DNA of 64,000 nucleotides from Hydrogenoanaerobacterium saccharovorans (GTDB lineage Bacteria > Bacillota > Clostridia > Oscillospirales > Ruminococcaceae), in assembly GCF_016901815.1 (NCBI RefSeq), contig NZ_JACSNR010000009.1, forward strand, positions 62,001 to 126,000, read 5' to 3'. The notes under the pieces were generated by a model, which had not been told where the DNA came from, ran no database searches, and worked only from the letters and a program-made list of their open reading frames with translations. The position numbers and the translations under genes were made by a program. Of the stretch, positions 9,536-17,398 are shown in pieces (within the stretch, counting starts at the first letter, position 1; the number at the start of each line of letters is the position of its first letter).

Positions 9536-9715
9536 ATTTTATGGCGGGAAAATCATTCTTTTTGTGGAGAAGTCAGTGGAAAGCCGTTTATAACTCCCCA
9601 GTAATCCACAACCGGGCGGAAAGTGCCGGACTGGCGCTTTGGATTTGGGATTATATGGAATGGGAAGTTTAGATACTATGACAAAATGTCCCCGGATTTA
9701 TGTGACTGACCGCTA

Positions 9716-9774
9716 TTGACAGAACCGGGTCGGGTGGTTACAATATATAAAGGAAAAGACACTATATCTTGTGT
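9716..9774 (+). promoter_or_regulatory. nrdD promoter with NrdR-box-like operators
   Basis: TTGACA (9716-9721), 17 bp, TACAAT (9739-9744). ACACTATATCTTGTGT (9759-9774) matches the published NrdR-box consensus acaCwAtATaTwGtgt at all but one weak position and covers the start-point region. A second, weaker copy (9738-9753, core CAATATATAA) overlaps the -10 element. The cores are 21 bp apart, two helical turns. NrdR represses ribonucleotide reductase genes when dATP is abundant, so control by NrdR is inferred. nrdR itself is not in the window. Confidence 0.75.
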
Positions 9775-9854
9775 GAAAAACGGTTGTCATTCGACAGATA
9801 TTGTACATAACGGATAAAACCGGAAAATATTACAAGAGTGAGGAGCAAGGGAGA

Positions 9855-12188
9855 ATGCTGACAAAGATCATCAAGCGGGACGGACGCGAAGTCGCTTTTG
9901 ACCGGGTCAAGATCGCTGACGCTATCTACAAGGCGGCACAGGTACTGGGCGGCAACGACTATGAAATGGCACAGGATCTGGCAGAGAAGGTAGAAACCTA
10001 TGTGGAGAATACCATTCAGGGCCGTATCCCCACAGTAGAAGAGGTACAGGACGCGGTAGAGCATACCCTGATTGAAAATGGTCATGCCCGCACTGCCAAG
10101 GAATATATCCTCTACCGGGCAGAACGCACCCGGGTACGGGAGATGAATACCCGTCTGATGAAGACCCTGGAGGATCTCACCTTCAAGGACGCGGAGGACA
10201 ACGATGTCAAGCGTGAGAATGCCAACATCGACGGTGATACTGCCATGGGCACCATGCTCAAGTATGGTTCGGAAAGTGCCAAGCAGTTCTATGAGATGTA
10301 TGTGCTCAATCCCAAGCATGCCAAGGCACACCGGGAGGGCGATATCCACATCCATGACCTGGACTTCCTCACCCTGACCACCACCTGCTGTCAGATCGAC
10401 ATTATCAAGCTCTTCAAGGACGGTTTTTCCACCGGTCATGGCTTCCTGCGGGAGCCCAATGACATCCAGAGCTATTCGGCCCTGGCCTGCATCGCCATCC
10501 AGTCCAACCAGAATGACCAGCATGGCGGTCAGAGCATTCCGAACTTTGATTACGGCATGGCAATCGGTGTAGCCAAGACCTATTCCAAGCTGTATACCAA
10601 GAATCTGGCAAAGGCTGCCGAGATCCTGGAAAACAAGCCGGATCTGGAGGAGAAGTTCAAGGAGATCAAGCAGAAGATCGCCGATGAAACCGGCGTGAAG
10701 CCCCGTCTGGAAGCCAGCGAGGAATACTGCCGCCTGGAAGCTCCCTATCTGGCGGAGATTGTCGGAGAGGACGCTGTGGAGCGGCTGCAGAAGTTCGCGG
10801 TGAAGTACTCCGAGAAGGAGACCGACCGTGCCACCTATCAGGCCATGGAAGCCCTGGTGCACAACCTCAACACCATGCATTCCCGTGCCGGTGCCCAGGT
10901 GCCTTTCAGCTCCATCAACTATGGTACTGATACCACCCCCGAGGGCCGTATGGTGATCCGCAATATCCTGCTGGCAGAGGACGCCGGTCTGGGCAATGGC
11001 GAGACTCCCATCTTCCCGATCCATATCTTCAAGGTCAAGGAAGGGGTCAACTACAACGAGGGCGATCCGAACTATGATCTGTTCAAGCTCGCCTGCCGGG
11101 TATCGGCCAAGCGGCTGTTCCCGAACTTCTCCTTCCTGGACGCCCCCTTCAACCTGCAGTACTACAAGCCCGGCGATTACAACTCCGAAGTGGCCTACAT
11201 GGGCTGCCGGACCCGTGTTATGTCCAATGTCTACGATCCCACCCGGGAAGTGACCTGCGGACGCGGCAACCTGAGCTTTACCTCCATCAACCTGCCCCGG
11301 ATCGCCATCAATGCCCATGGCAATGTGGAGCGGTTCTTCGAGGAACTGGAGCGCAAGGTGGATCTGGTCATCGAGCAGCTGCTGGAGCGCTTCAAGATCC
11401 AGGCTGCCAAGAAGGTGCGCAACTATCCCTTCCTGATGGGACAGGGCGTATGGCTGGATTCCGACAAGCTCTCCCCTGATGACAAGGTGGGTGAGGTGCT
11501 CAAGCACGGTACCCTGACCATCGGCTTCATCGGCCTGGCAGAGTGTCTGAAGGCACTCATCGGCAAGCATCACGGCGAGAGCAAGGAAGCCCAGAACCTG
11601 GGCCTCGAGATCGTAGGCTATATGCGCAAGCGCATGGACGAGGAGTCCAAGAAGACCGGACTCAACTTCTCGCTCATTGCCACCCCGGCAGAGGGTCTCT
11701 CGGGCCGGTTCGTACGCATCGACCAGAAGAAGTACGGCATTATCCCCGGCGTAACCGATCGGGATTACTATACCAACTCCTTCCATATTCCGGTGTATTA
11801 CGAGATCAACGCCTTTGAGAAGATCCGTCTGGAAGCGCCCTATCACGCGCTCACCAACGGCGGACATATCAGCTATATCGAGCTGGATGGCGACCCGCTC
11901 AAGAATCTGGATGCCTTCGAAGCAGTGGTGCGCTGCATGAAGGAGAGCGGTGTGGGCTATGGTTCCATCAACCATCCGGTGGACCGTGACCCGGTATGCG
12001 GTTATACCGGCATTATTGATGAGGTATGTCCCCGGTGCGGACGCCGGGACGGCGAAGGTGTCAGCCTGGAAAAGCTGCACAAGCTGGGACTGTACCGCAA
12101 TCTGAACGCAGATACCATCGGCTATCACGGTGACCGGTTTGAGGAGGCGGACCGCCGTCCCAATCCTCTGGGCTGCTGCAACGGCTGA
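9855..12188 (+). CDS. nrdD: Anaerobic (class III) ribonucleoside-triphosphate reductase, with atypical C-terminus
   Basis: A 777-residue oxygen-sensitive enzyme reducing ribonucleotides to deoxyribonucleotides. An ATP-cone regulatory domain occupies residues 1-92 (MLTKIIKRDGREVAFDRVKI). The catalytic barrel follows, with candidate thiyl/redox cysteines in TTTCCQID (Cys178/179) and MGCRTR (Cys451). Near the end a partial zinc site remains (Cys715, then CPRC at 725-728). The usual radical tail (RIRRITGYL...DRFNNAKRAEE) is missing here. The protein ends in NADTIGYHGDRFEEADRR and GCCNG, which keeps a GY...DRF...EEADR pattern but is shortened. The canonical tail is encoded separately at 12247-12411. 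ATG 9855 was chosen because a purine-rich GGAGCAAGGGAG precedes it; an upstream in-frame ATG lacks one. Confidence 0.93.
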   Translation: MLTKIIKRDGREVAFDRVKIADAIYKAAQVLGGNDYEMAQDLAEKVETYVENTIQGRIPTVEEVQDAVEHTLIENGHARTAKEYILYRAERTRVREMNTRLMKTLEDLTFKDAEDNDVKRENANIDGDTAMGTMLKYGSESAKQFYEMYVLNPKHAKAHREGDIHIHDLDFLTLTTTCCQIDIIKLFKDGFSTGHGFLREPNDIQSYSALACIAIQSNQNDQHGGQSIPNFDYGMAIGVAKTYSKLYTKNLAKAAEILENKPDLEEKFKEIKQKIADETGVKPRLEASEEYCRLEAPYLAEIVGEDAVERLQKFAVKYSEKETDRATYQAMEALVHNLNTMHSRAGAQVPFSSINYGTDTTPEGRMVIRNILLAEDAGLGNGETPIFPIHIFKVKEGVNYNEGDPNYDLFKLACRVSAKRLFPNFSFLDAPFNLQYYKPGDYNSEVAYMGCRTRVMSNVYDPTREVTCGRGNLSFTSINLPRIAINAHGNVERFFEELERKVDLVIEQLLERFKIQAAKKVRNYPFLMGQGVWLDSDKLSPDDKVGEVLKHGTLTIGFIGLAECLKALIGKHHGESKEAQNLGLEIVGYMRKRMDEESKKTGLNFSLIATPAEGLSGRFVRIDQKKYGIIPGVTDRDYYTNSFHIPVYYEINAFEKIRLEAPYHALTNGGHISYIELDGDPLKNLDAFEAVVRCMKESGVGYGSINHPVDRDPVCGYTGIIDEVCPRCGRRDGEGVSLEKLHKLGLYRNLNADTIGYHGDRFEEADRRPNPLGCCNG

Positions 12189-12246
12189 GTTAATTCATCA
12201 CAACGACCGCGGCACACTGCCGCGATAATAAAAGGAGGCAATTCTT

Positions 12247-12411
12247 ATGAGCGAAAAGGATATTATGATCGGTGAAGGCGTAAAGTTTGAGCGGATTCGT
12301 CGGATCACCGGCTATCTGGTGGGTACACTGGACCGTTTCAACAATGCCAAGCGTGCTGAGGAAGCCGACCGTGTCAAGCATTCGGTTACCACTGGCCTGG
12401 AGCGCATCTGA
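12247..12411 (+). CDS. Stand-alone NrdD glycyl-radical domain protein
   Basis: A 54-residue protein. Residues 14-46 are FERIRRITGYLVGTLDRF followed by NNAKRAEEADRVKHS, which is the C-terminal radical loop normally fused to class III ribonucleotide reductase; Gly22 in RITGYL is the expected radical-bearing glycine. It has its own strong AAAGGAGG site 9 bases before ATG 12247, lies 58 bp after nrdD and before nrdG, and is followed by a terminator-like hairpin. It carries no cysteines and no catalytic barrel. Two readings are open: an essential small subunit that supplies the radical to the barrel of the neighbouring NrdD, or a spare part that replaces an oxygen-cleaved tail, as GrcA (YfiD) does for pyruvate formate-lyase. 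It is in a different frame relation and separated by stops, so it is not a simple frameshift of nrdD. Confidence 0.85.
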   Translation: MSEKDIMIGEGVKFERIRRITGYLVGTLDRFNNAKRAEEADRVKHSVTTGLERI

Positions 12412-12430
12412 ACCGCAGTTTGAAAACAAA

Positions 12431-12466
12431 ACAGGGGGACGGGAGATTTTCCGTCCCCTGTTTTTT
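12431..12466 (+). terminator. Hairpin with U-run between the radical-domain gene and nrdG
   Basis: ACAGGGGGACGG pairs with CCGTCCCCTG (one bulge) and TTTTTT follows at 12461. It should end most transcripts after the small radical-domain gene and let fewer continue into nrdG, giving more radical domain than activase. Confidence 0.75.
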
Positions 12467-12492
12467 ATCGGAAGAATATGAGGAGGAACACT

Positions 12493-13020
12493 ATGATTCG
12501 TATTTGCGGCGTGGTACGGGAGTCCATTGTGGACGGCCCGGGACTGCGGTTCGTGCTGTTTACCCAGGGGTGCCCGCATCATTGTCCGGGCTGTCATAAC
12601 CCCGAGAGCCATGACCTGGACGGCGGCTATGAAGTCACTGCCGAAAAGGTGCTGGAGGAGTTTAAGAAGAATCCGCTGCTCAAGGGAATTACCCTGTCCG
12701 GCGGCGACCCCATTCTCCAGGCCGGGGAACTGGTGGGCATCTGCCGGGAAGTCCATGCCATGGGCAAGGACGTGATGACCTACACCGGCTATACCTATGA
12801 GGAACTCATGGAGATGCAGAAGACCGATGAGGGCATCCGGCAGCTGCTGGAGGAGACCGACACCCTGGTAGACGGACGGTTTATTCTGGCTCAGCGGGAC
12901 CTGACCCTGATCTACAAGGGCAGCCGCAACCAGCGCATCATTGATATGAACCGCACTCGTGCCGAAGGAAAGCTCGTGCTGGACCCGGTGGAGGAGGAAA
13001 ATCTCCGTCCGGAGGAATGA
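12493..13020 (+). CDS. nrdG: Anaerobic ribonucleotide reductase activating protein (radical SAM)
   Basis: A 175-residue radical-SAM activase with the CxxxCxxC iron-sulfur motif GCPHHCPGC (Cys27, 31, 34). It uses S-adenosylmethionine to form the glycyl radical on NrdD. SGGDP (about residue 71) is the SAM-binding GGE-like motif. The ATG at 12493 is 6 bases after AGGAGG (12481-12486). It is the last gene of the nrd cluster. Its substrate here should be Gly22 of the small protein, the GY site of NrdD, or both. Confidence 0.95.
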   Translation: MIRICGVVRESIVDGPGLRFVLFTQGCPHHCPGCHNPESHDLDGGYEVTAEKVLEEFKKNPLLKGITLSGGDPILQAGELVGICREVHAMGKDVMTYTGYTYEELMEMQKTDEGIRQLLEETDTLVDGRFILAQRDLTLIYKGSRNQRIIDMNRTRAEGKLVLDPVEEENLRPEE

Positions 13021-13102
13021 CCGGCAGCGAAGATACAGCGGTTATTTCCCGGGAAACCGGGGAAGTTATATCCATCGACAATAAAATGGGAGGGAAGACC
13101 CT

Positions 13103-13633
13103 ATGACTGTTACATTCCGTCCATTGGCGCTGGGAGAGGTGCTGGGACTGGACCGGAGCATTGTCCGGGATTTTCACCCCTATGAACTGCGGGGGTACCG
13201 GTACGCCCGATGGGAGGTGCTGGGCGGCAAGGCAGTGGCACTGGCTGTGGAGGCCGGCGGCGCCTATGCCGGGTATCTGATCCATGGCAAGCCCGACCGG
13301 CATGGCCTTCTGCGCATTGCCTATCTGGCGACTGAGCCCCGGTTCCGGGGACAGCACATCGGCGAACAGGCACTGACCCTGCTGCGCCGGCGCTACCCGC
13401 ACAGCGCCATCTACTTTGAGGTGGAGGACCCGGACTTTGCGGAAAACGACGAGGAACGCCGGCTGATGGAGCGGCGCATCGGCTTCTATGAGCGGTGCGG
13501 CTTTACGCTGCTGCGGTTCCGTCTGGCAGCGGGCCCCTGGAAGCTCTGCTGCATGGCAAGCGATCCCCGCCGGGAGGAGAAGATCCGCCGGCTCTATCAG
13601 GAGCGGTGGAGCCCGTCAGTGGTGATCGGCTGA
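13103..13633 (+). CDS. GNAT-family N-acetyltransferase
   Basis: A 176-residue protein with the GNAT fold. The acetyl-CoA-binding region is LATEPRFRGQHIGEQALTLL (about residues 75-95), and YERCGFTLLRF lies near the C-terminus. GGGAGGGAAG precedes ATG 13103. It is 82 bp after nrdG with no clear promoter in between, so some read-through is possible. The acceptor is unknown. Confidence 0.8.
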   Translation: MTVTFRPLALGEVLGLDRSIVRDFHPYELRGYRYARWEVLGGKAVALAVEAGGAYAGYLIHGKPDRHGLLRIAYLATEPRFRGQHIGEQALTLLRRRYPHSAIYFEVEDPDFAENDEERRLMERRIGFYERCGFTLLRFRLAAGPWKLCCMASDPRREEKIRRLYQERWSPSVVIG

Positions 13634-13644
13634 GAAAACAAAAA

Positions 13645-13684
13645 AACAGGACAGCAGCCCCGGGGGACTGCTGTCCTGTTTTTT
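13645..13684. terminator. Bidirectional terminator between two acetyltransferase genes
   Basis: AACAGGACAGCAG pairs with CTGCTGTCCTGTT around a CCCCGGGGGA loop. There is an A-run on the left and a T-run on the right, so it can serve both converging genes. Confidence 0.9.
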
Positions 13685-13715
13685 GTTGTGCGGTGCCGGT
13701 TCGCAGTCCGGGCGG

Positions 13716-14219
13716 TCAGATGCGCTTGTCGTAGGCGTACTTCTGGCTGCCCTTGAAGACGATGATTCCCCGGCGGGTGAAGCCATTCTTCTCGAGGATA
13801 TGCTGCATCCGGCTGTTCTGCAGGCCGGTATTGAGCCGCAGATAGGTGATGCCCCGCTCCCGGCTGCGCTCCGCCGCCAGGTCAAAGAGCACCCGGGTCA
13901 GGCCCCTTCCCCGTCCCCGGGCATTGAGCGCCAGCCGCCGCAGTACGGCATAGGGCTCGTCACAGAGCCAGCTGCCGCCGGTAATGGCGTCATAGGCGGG
14001 TTCACCGTCAAAGTCCAGGCAGAGATAGCCCAGCACTTCATCGTCCTCCCGGAGCAGATAAGCCCGGTGGGTTTCAATATCCTCGGCAATGTCCGGCAGG
14101 GCGGGATAGGCCTCGGTCCACTGGACAAACCCCTGTTCCTGCTGGAACTGCCGTCCGTCAGCAATGATCTCCATGCAGAGGGCTTCGTCCCCGGGCATGG
14201 CTTTGGTCAGGGTAAACAC
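13716..14219 (-). CDS. GNAT-family N-acetyltransferase
   Basis: A 167-residue GNAT protein starting MFTLTKAMPGDEALCMEII. The acetyl-CoA site region is LRRLALNARGRGRGLTRVLFD (R/QxxGxG-like RGRGRG near residue 100), and the C-terminal ILEKNGFTRRGII is a common GNAT end. It is convergent with the preceding acetyltransferase and divergent from fba. Substrate unknown. Confidence 0.8.
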   Translation of the reverse strand: MFTLTKAMPGDEALCMEIIADGRQFQQEQGFVQWTEAYPALPDIAEDIETHRAYLLREDDEVLGYLCLDFDGEPAYDAITGGSWLCDEPYAVLRRLALNARGRGRGLTRVLFDLAAERSRERGITYLRLNTGLQNSRMQHILEKNGFTRRGIIVFKGSQKYAYDKRI

Positions 14220-14272
14220 ACTGCGTCAGCTCCTTCTGATGCGGGCAGGTCTGCACCGCTTGATCTGTCTTT

Positions 14273-14353
14273 ATCATAACACAGTCCGGCACAGGATTCA
14301 AAAATCTTCCCGGACAAATTCAGCTTGAAAACCCCGTCCCGGATTGGTAGAAT
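14273..14353. promoter_or_regulatory. Divergent promoters for the acetyltransferase and fba
   Basis: Leftward: TTGAAT (complement of 14296-14301), 17 bp, TATGAT (complement of 14273-14278). Rightward: TTGAAA 14325-14330, 17 bp, TAGAAT 14348-14353, giving a leader of about 75 nt for fba. Confidence 0.65.
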
Positions 14354-14437
14354 AGAAGCAGGTGCCGGAGTGGAAAATTTCCCCGCTGCCGGCAGAGCCA
14401 TACGATCCAAACACCCTTGAGAGGAGAGACTGTCGTT

Positions 14438-15373
14438 ATGCCGCTTGTAACAACAACTGAAATGTTCAAGAAAGCGTATGAAGGCGGATATGCCATCGGC
14501 GCGTTCAATGTCAACAATATGGAGATCATCCAGGGTATTACCGAAGCAGCCGCTGAGGAGCGTGCCCCGCTGATCCTGCAGGTATCTGCCGGCGCCCGGA
14601 AGTATGCCAAGCATATCTATCTGACCAAGCTGGTGGAAGCAGCCATTGCCGACACCGATCTGCCCATTGCCCTGCATCTGGACCATGGTGCCGACTTTGA
14701 CATCTGCAAGGCCTGTGTGGACGGCGGATTCAGCTCGGTAATGATCGACGGTTCCAAGTACAGCTTTGAGGAGAACATTGCCCTGACCCGCAAGGTAGTA
14801 GAATATGCCCATGCCCATGGCGTGGTAGTAGAAGGCGAGCTGGGTACTCTGGCCGGCATCGAGGACGATGTGCATGTCAAGGCAGACGATGCCCTGTTCA
14901 CCCGTCCTGAGGAGGTCGAGGAGTTTGTAACCCGCACCGGCGTGGACTCGCTGGCCATTGCCATCGGTACCAGCCATGGCGCCTACAAGTTCAAGCCCGG
15001 CACCAAGCCCCAGCTGCGCTTTGATATTCTTGAGGAAGTGGGCCGCCGTCTGCCCGGATTCCCCATTGTACTGCACGGCGCTTCGTCGGTGCCCCAGGAG
15101 TTTGTAGCGGAGGTCAACAAGTACGGCGGCAATATGCCCGGTGCCATCGGCGTGCCCGAGGAGATGCTCCGGCAGGCTGCCCAGATGGCGGTGTGCAAGA
15201 TCAACATCGACTCCGACCTGCGTCTGGCGATGACTGCCGCTGTGCGCAAGCACCTGGCAGAGCATCCGTCTGATTTCGACCCCCGTCAGTACCTCACCCC
15301 GGCCCGGACTGCCATCAAGGAGATGGTCCGTCACAAGATCGTGGATGTGCTGGGCTGCGCTGGCAAGGCATAA
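14438..15373 (+). CDS. fba: Class II fructose-bisphosphate aldolase
   Basis: A 311-residue zinc aldolase cleaving fructose-1,6-bisphosphate into dihydroxyacetone phosphate and glyceraldehyde-3-phosphate. Motifs: IGAFNVNNMEI near the N-terminus, ALHLDHGADF with catalytic Asp82 and zinc ligand His83, GELGTLAGIED, and VLHGASSVP. ATG 14438 is 9 bases after GAGGAGAG; an upstream GTG is less well placed. It is monocistronic, with its own promoter and terminator. Confidence 0.96.
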   Translation: MPLVTTTEMFKKAYEGGYAIGAFNVNNMEIIQGITEAAAEERAPLILQVSAGARKYAKHIYLTKLVEAAIADTDLPIALHLDHGADFDICKACVDGGFSSVMIDGSKYSFEENIALTRKVVEYAHAHGVVVEGELGTLAGIEDDVHVKADDALFTRPEEVEEFVTRTGVDSLAIAIGTSHGAYKFKPGTKPQLRFDILEEVGRRLPGFPIVLHGASSVPQEFVAEVNKYGGNMPGAIGVPEEMLRQAAQMAVCKINIDSDLRLAMTAAVRKHLAEHPSDFDPRQYLTPARTAIKEMVRHKIVDVLGCAGKA

Positions 15374-15397
15374 CCCCCACAGGGTATCATACCGGAA

Positions 15398-15435
15398 AAT
15401 CCTCCCTCTGTTCCGCCCGGGACAGGGGGATTTTT
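15398..15435 (+). terminator. fba terminator
   Basis: AATCCTCCCTCTGT pairs with ACAGGGGGATT (one unpaired stretch) around TCCGCCCGGG, then TTTTT. Confidence 0.8.
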
Positions 15436-15836
15436 CTGCCCCTGGAGAGGTGGAAAATCCCTGTTCCCATGCGGAAAACCACCCTTTTCGACCCGGTTCG
15501 GCAAAGGGGAAAGGCTCTGGCGGCAGCTGGAAATAACAGGAAAATTTATGGCGAATTTCCATAAATATCTCAAAAAATGAACAAAGTGTTTACAGCAGAT
15601 TTCACATAAATCAAAACGATTAAAGTTTTGGTGCAATTTGGCTGGAAAATGCGTATAATTTGTGCCGGAGATGGGCAAAATCACGGTAAACACCGCAAAA
15701 AATCCGAAAGGATTTCCAATTACTGGAACTCAAATCCGCCGGGAATTTCTTGACAATGAATGGTGGGATCTATATAATGTGGGAAGTTCTGAAATGCCGG
15801 CTGGATTTAGTTTTGGCAAACAAGAAGGAGATGTTT
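15436..15836 (+). promoter_or_regulatory. Intergenic region with consensus promoter of the 3D-domain gene
   Basis: The gap has a perfect promoter, TTGACA 15750-15755, 17 bp, TATAAT 15773-15778, with a leader of about 50 nt. Further up there is an inverted repeat ATTTATGG (15544-15551) / CCATAAAT (15559-15566) in an AT-rich stretch, and a possible upstream -10 TATAAT at 15654. I looked for a cyclic-di-AMP (ydaO) riboswitch, often found before such genes, and did not recognise one. Confidence 0.6.
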
Positions 15837-16886
15837 ATGGATAACTTCAGGCAAAAAGCCTCTGAGGCCGCTGTGCTTCTGCGCAGCCGGTCCTTTCTGG
15901 TCACTATGCTGGCGGCGATCACCGGGTTTCTGACCCTGTGGATTACGCTGTCCGCTGATGCTGTCTATATTCGGGATAATGGTCAGCTGCAGCTGGTCTA
16001 CACCACCCGGAATACGGCTGATGCCATTCTCTCGGAACGAGGGATTGTGACAATGGCCTATGACGATGTGGATTTTTCGGGTTTTGATCTGCGCGGAGCC
16101 ATTCCGGAGATCGAAATCACCCGGGCATTTGATGTGACTCTGACAACCGATGAGGGCAGCATGGTGGTAAAGACCACCGGCGGTACCGTCGGGGAAGTAC
16201 TCAACGCCAATGGCATTGAGTATGATGAAAATGATATGATCAGCTATCCGCCGGGTATGTATGTACAGCCTGGGGACGAGATTGTCTATCAGGAAGTGGT
16301 AGTAGAGCAGTCGGTGGAGCAGGAGCCCATCGAACATGAAACCGAATACCGTGGTTCCAGCCTGCTGCCCCGGGGCCGTACCCGTGTGATCCAGGCGGGA
16401 TCGGACGGCGAACGGGAGCTGACCTATAACAAGACCATTGTGGACGGGGAAGTGACCCGTACCGAGCTGGAGAGCAATGTGGTAACCGAACAGCCGGTGA
16501 CTGAGATCATTCTCCAGGGTACAGCGGACCCGGTATCGCCGCTGGACTTCGGCTATCAGCTGAGTGCGGACGGCACACCGGTCAACTATGCCTATAAGCT
16601 CACCGACCAGGTGGCAACGGGATATTCTGCCCGGAGCGGCGCCTGGGGTGCCAGCGGCATGACCCTTTCCTATGGCTATGTGGCAGTGGACCCCACTGAG
16701 ATCCCCTATGGTTCCAAGCTGTATATCACATCGTCGGATGGCAGCTTTGTATACGGATATGCCATTGCGGCGGATACCGGTACCGGTCTGCTCAATGATG
16801 TGATTGATGTGGACCTGTTCTATGAAACCTATACCGAGAGCTGTCTGAACGGACGGCGCACGGTGGACATCTATGTCCTGGCCTGA
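15837..16886 (+). CDS. Cell-wall protein with DUF348, G5 and 3D domains (YabE/Rpf-like)
   Basis: A 349-residue secreted or membrane-anchored protein. A hydrophobic segment at residues 19-39 acts as signal or anchor. Two DUF348-like repeats follow (about 45-85 and 100-145; KTTGGTVGEVLNANGI), then a G5 domain (about 150-235) and a C-terminal 3D domain (about 265-349) with the three-Asp signature (AADTG...DVIDVDLFY) of lytic transglycosylase-like folds. Such proteins remodel peptidoglycan during growth or resuscitation. ATG 15837 is 6 bases after AAGGAG; ATG 15831 is too close. Confidence 0.88.
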   Translation: MDNFRQKASEAAVLLRSRSFLVTMLAAITGFLTLWITLSADAVYIRDNGQLQLVYTTRNTADAILSERGIVTMAYDDVDFSGFDLRGAIPEIEITRAFDVTLTTDEGSMVVKTTGGTVGEVLNANGIEYDENDMISYPPGMYVQPGDEIVYQEVVVEQSVEQEPIEHETEYRGSSLLPRGRTRVIQAGSDGERELTYNKTIVDGEVTRTELESNVVTEQPVTEIILQGTADPVSPLDFGYQLSADGTPVNYAYKLTDQVATGYSARSGAWGASGMTLSYGYVAVDPTEIPYGSKLYITSSDGSFVYGYAIAADTGTGLLNDVIDVDLFYETYTESCLNGRRTVDIYVLA

Positions 16887-16900
16887 TCCAGGGAGCAGAA

Positions 16901-16930
16901 AACGGAGCGGAATTTTCCGCTCCGTTTTTT
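16901..16930 (+). terminator. Terminator after the 3D-domain gene
   Basis: ACGGAGCGGAA pairs with TTCCGCTCCGT, followed by TTTTTT. Confidence 0.9.
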
Positions 16931-16956
16931 ATTTTGCAAAAATGCAAAAAAAACAG

Positions 16957-16985
16957 TTGACAAACGCCCCGGGGACTGATATTAT
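16957..16985 (+). promoter_or_regulatory. tRNA-Leu promoter
   Basis: TTGACA 16957-16962, 17 bp, TATTAT 16980-16985 (an overlapping TATAAT lies at 16983). The start is expected about 15 bases before the mature tRNA. Confidence 0.75.
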
Positions 16986-17006
16986 AATAAAGCAACTTAA
17001 ATGTAT

Positions 17007-17093
17007 GCGGATATGGCGGAATTGGCAGACGCGCTAGATTCAGGTTCTAGTGGTAGCAATACTGTGCAGGTTCAAGTCCTGTTATCCGCACCA
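17007..17093 (+). tRNA. tRNA-Leu (anticodon CAG)
   Basis: Acceptor arms GCGGATA and TATCCGC close a class II tRNA with a long variable arm. The anticodon stem CTAGA/TCTAG carries loop TTCAGGT, anticodon CAG at 17041-17043. The T-arm GGTTCAAGTCC is present and CCA is encoded at 17091-17093. Confidence 0.96.
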
Positions 17094-17098
17094 AACAG

Positions 17099-17126
17099 AA
17101 AGGCATCCGATCCGGGTGCCTTTTTT
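17099..17126 (+). terminator. tRNA-Leu terminator
   Basis: AAGGCATCCG pairs with CGGGTGCCTT around a short loop, followed by a run of T. Confidence 0.8.
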
Positions 17127-17398
17127 GTTTTGCGCCGCTGGCCTTCTGCGGAGGCCGGGTAGAGCATATCCACAGCCTTTGGGCGTGAATTGCTCCCCGC
17201 AGGGGCGCATGGGACAGGGCTGATTTGTTCTGGGGCGTTTCCGGCAAAGATTGACCGCTGTTCCCGGGAAAGACTGTCCCCGTTTTTTCGCTTCAGAAGC
17301 CGCAAAATCCATGGAAAAATTTTCGCGGAACCCCGCACTGATAGGATAGAACCAGCCGGAACCGAGCCGGCAATCCAGAAGATAAAGGAGAGATAATC
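17127..17398 (+). other. Intergenic stretch without recognised elements
   Basis: About 270 bp between the tRNA terminator and the lipoprotein gene. Several short frames exist but none has a ribosome site or a family resemblance. AAAGGAGAG just before 17399 is the ribosome site of the next gene. Confidence 0.5.

Noticed and set aside
9541-9672. A 43-codon frame starting ATG 9541 just after the palindrome
   Set aside because: No ribosome site and no protein-like conservation pattern that I can see; kept only as a remark.
9762-12128. A 788-codon open frame on the minus strand opposite nrdD
   Set aside because: Shadow frame; the plus strand carries an unambiguous NrdD.
15655-15836. Cyclic-di-AMP (ydaO-type) riboswitch before the 3D-domain gene
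   Set aside because: The consensus promoter leaves a leader of only about 50 nt and I could not find the conserved core.
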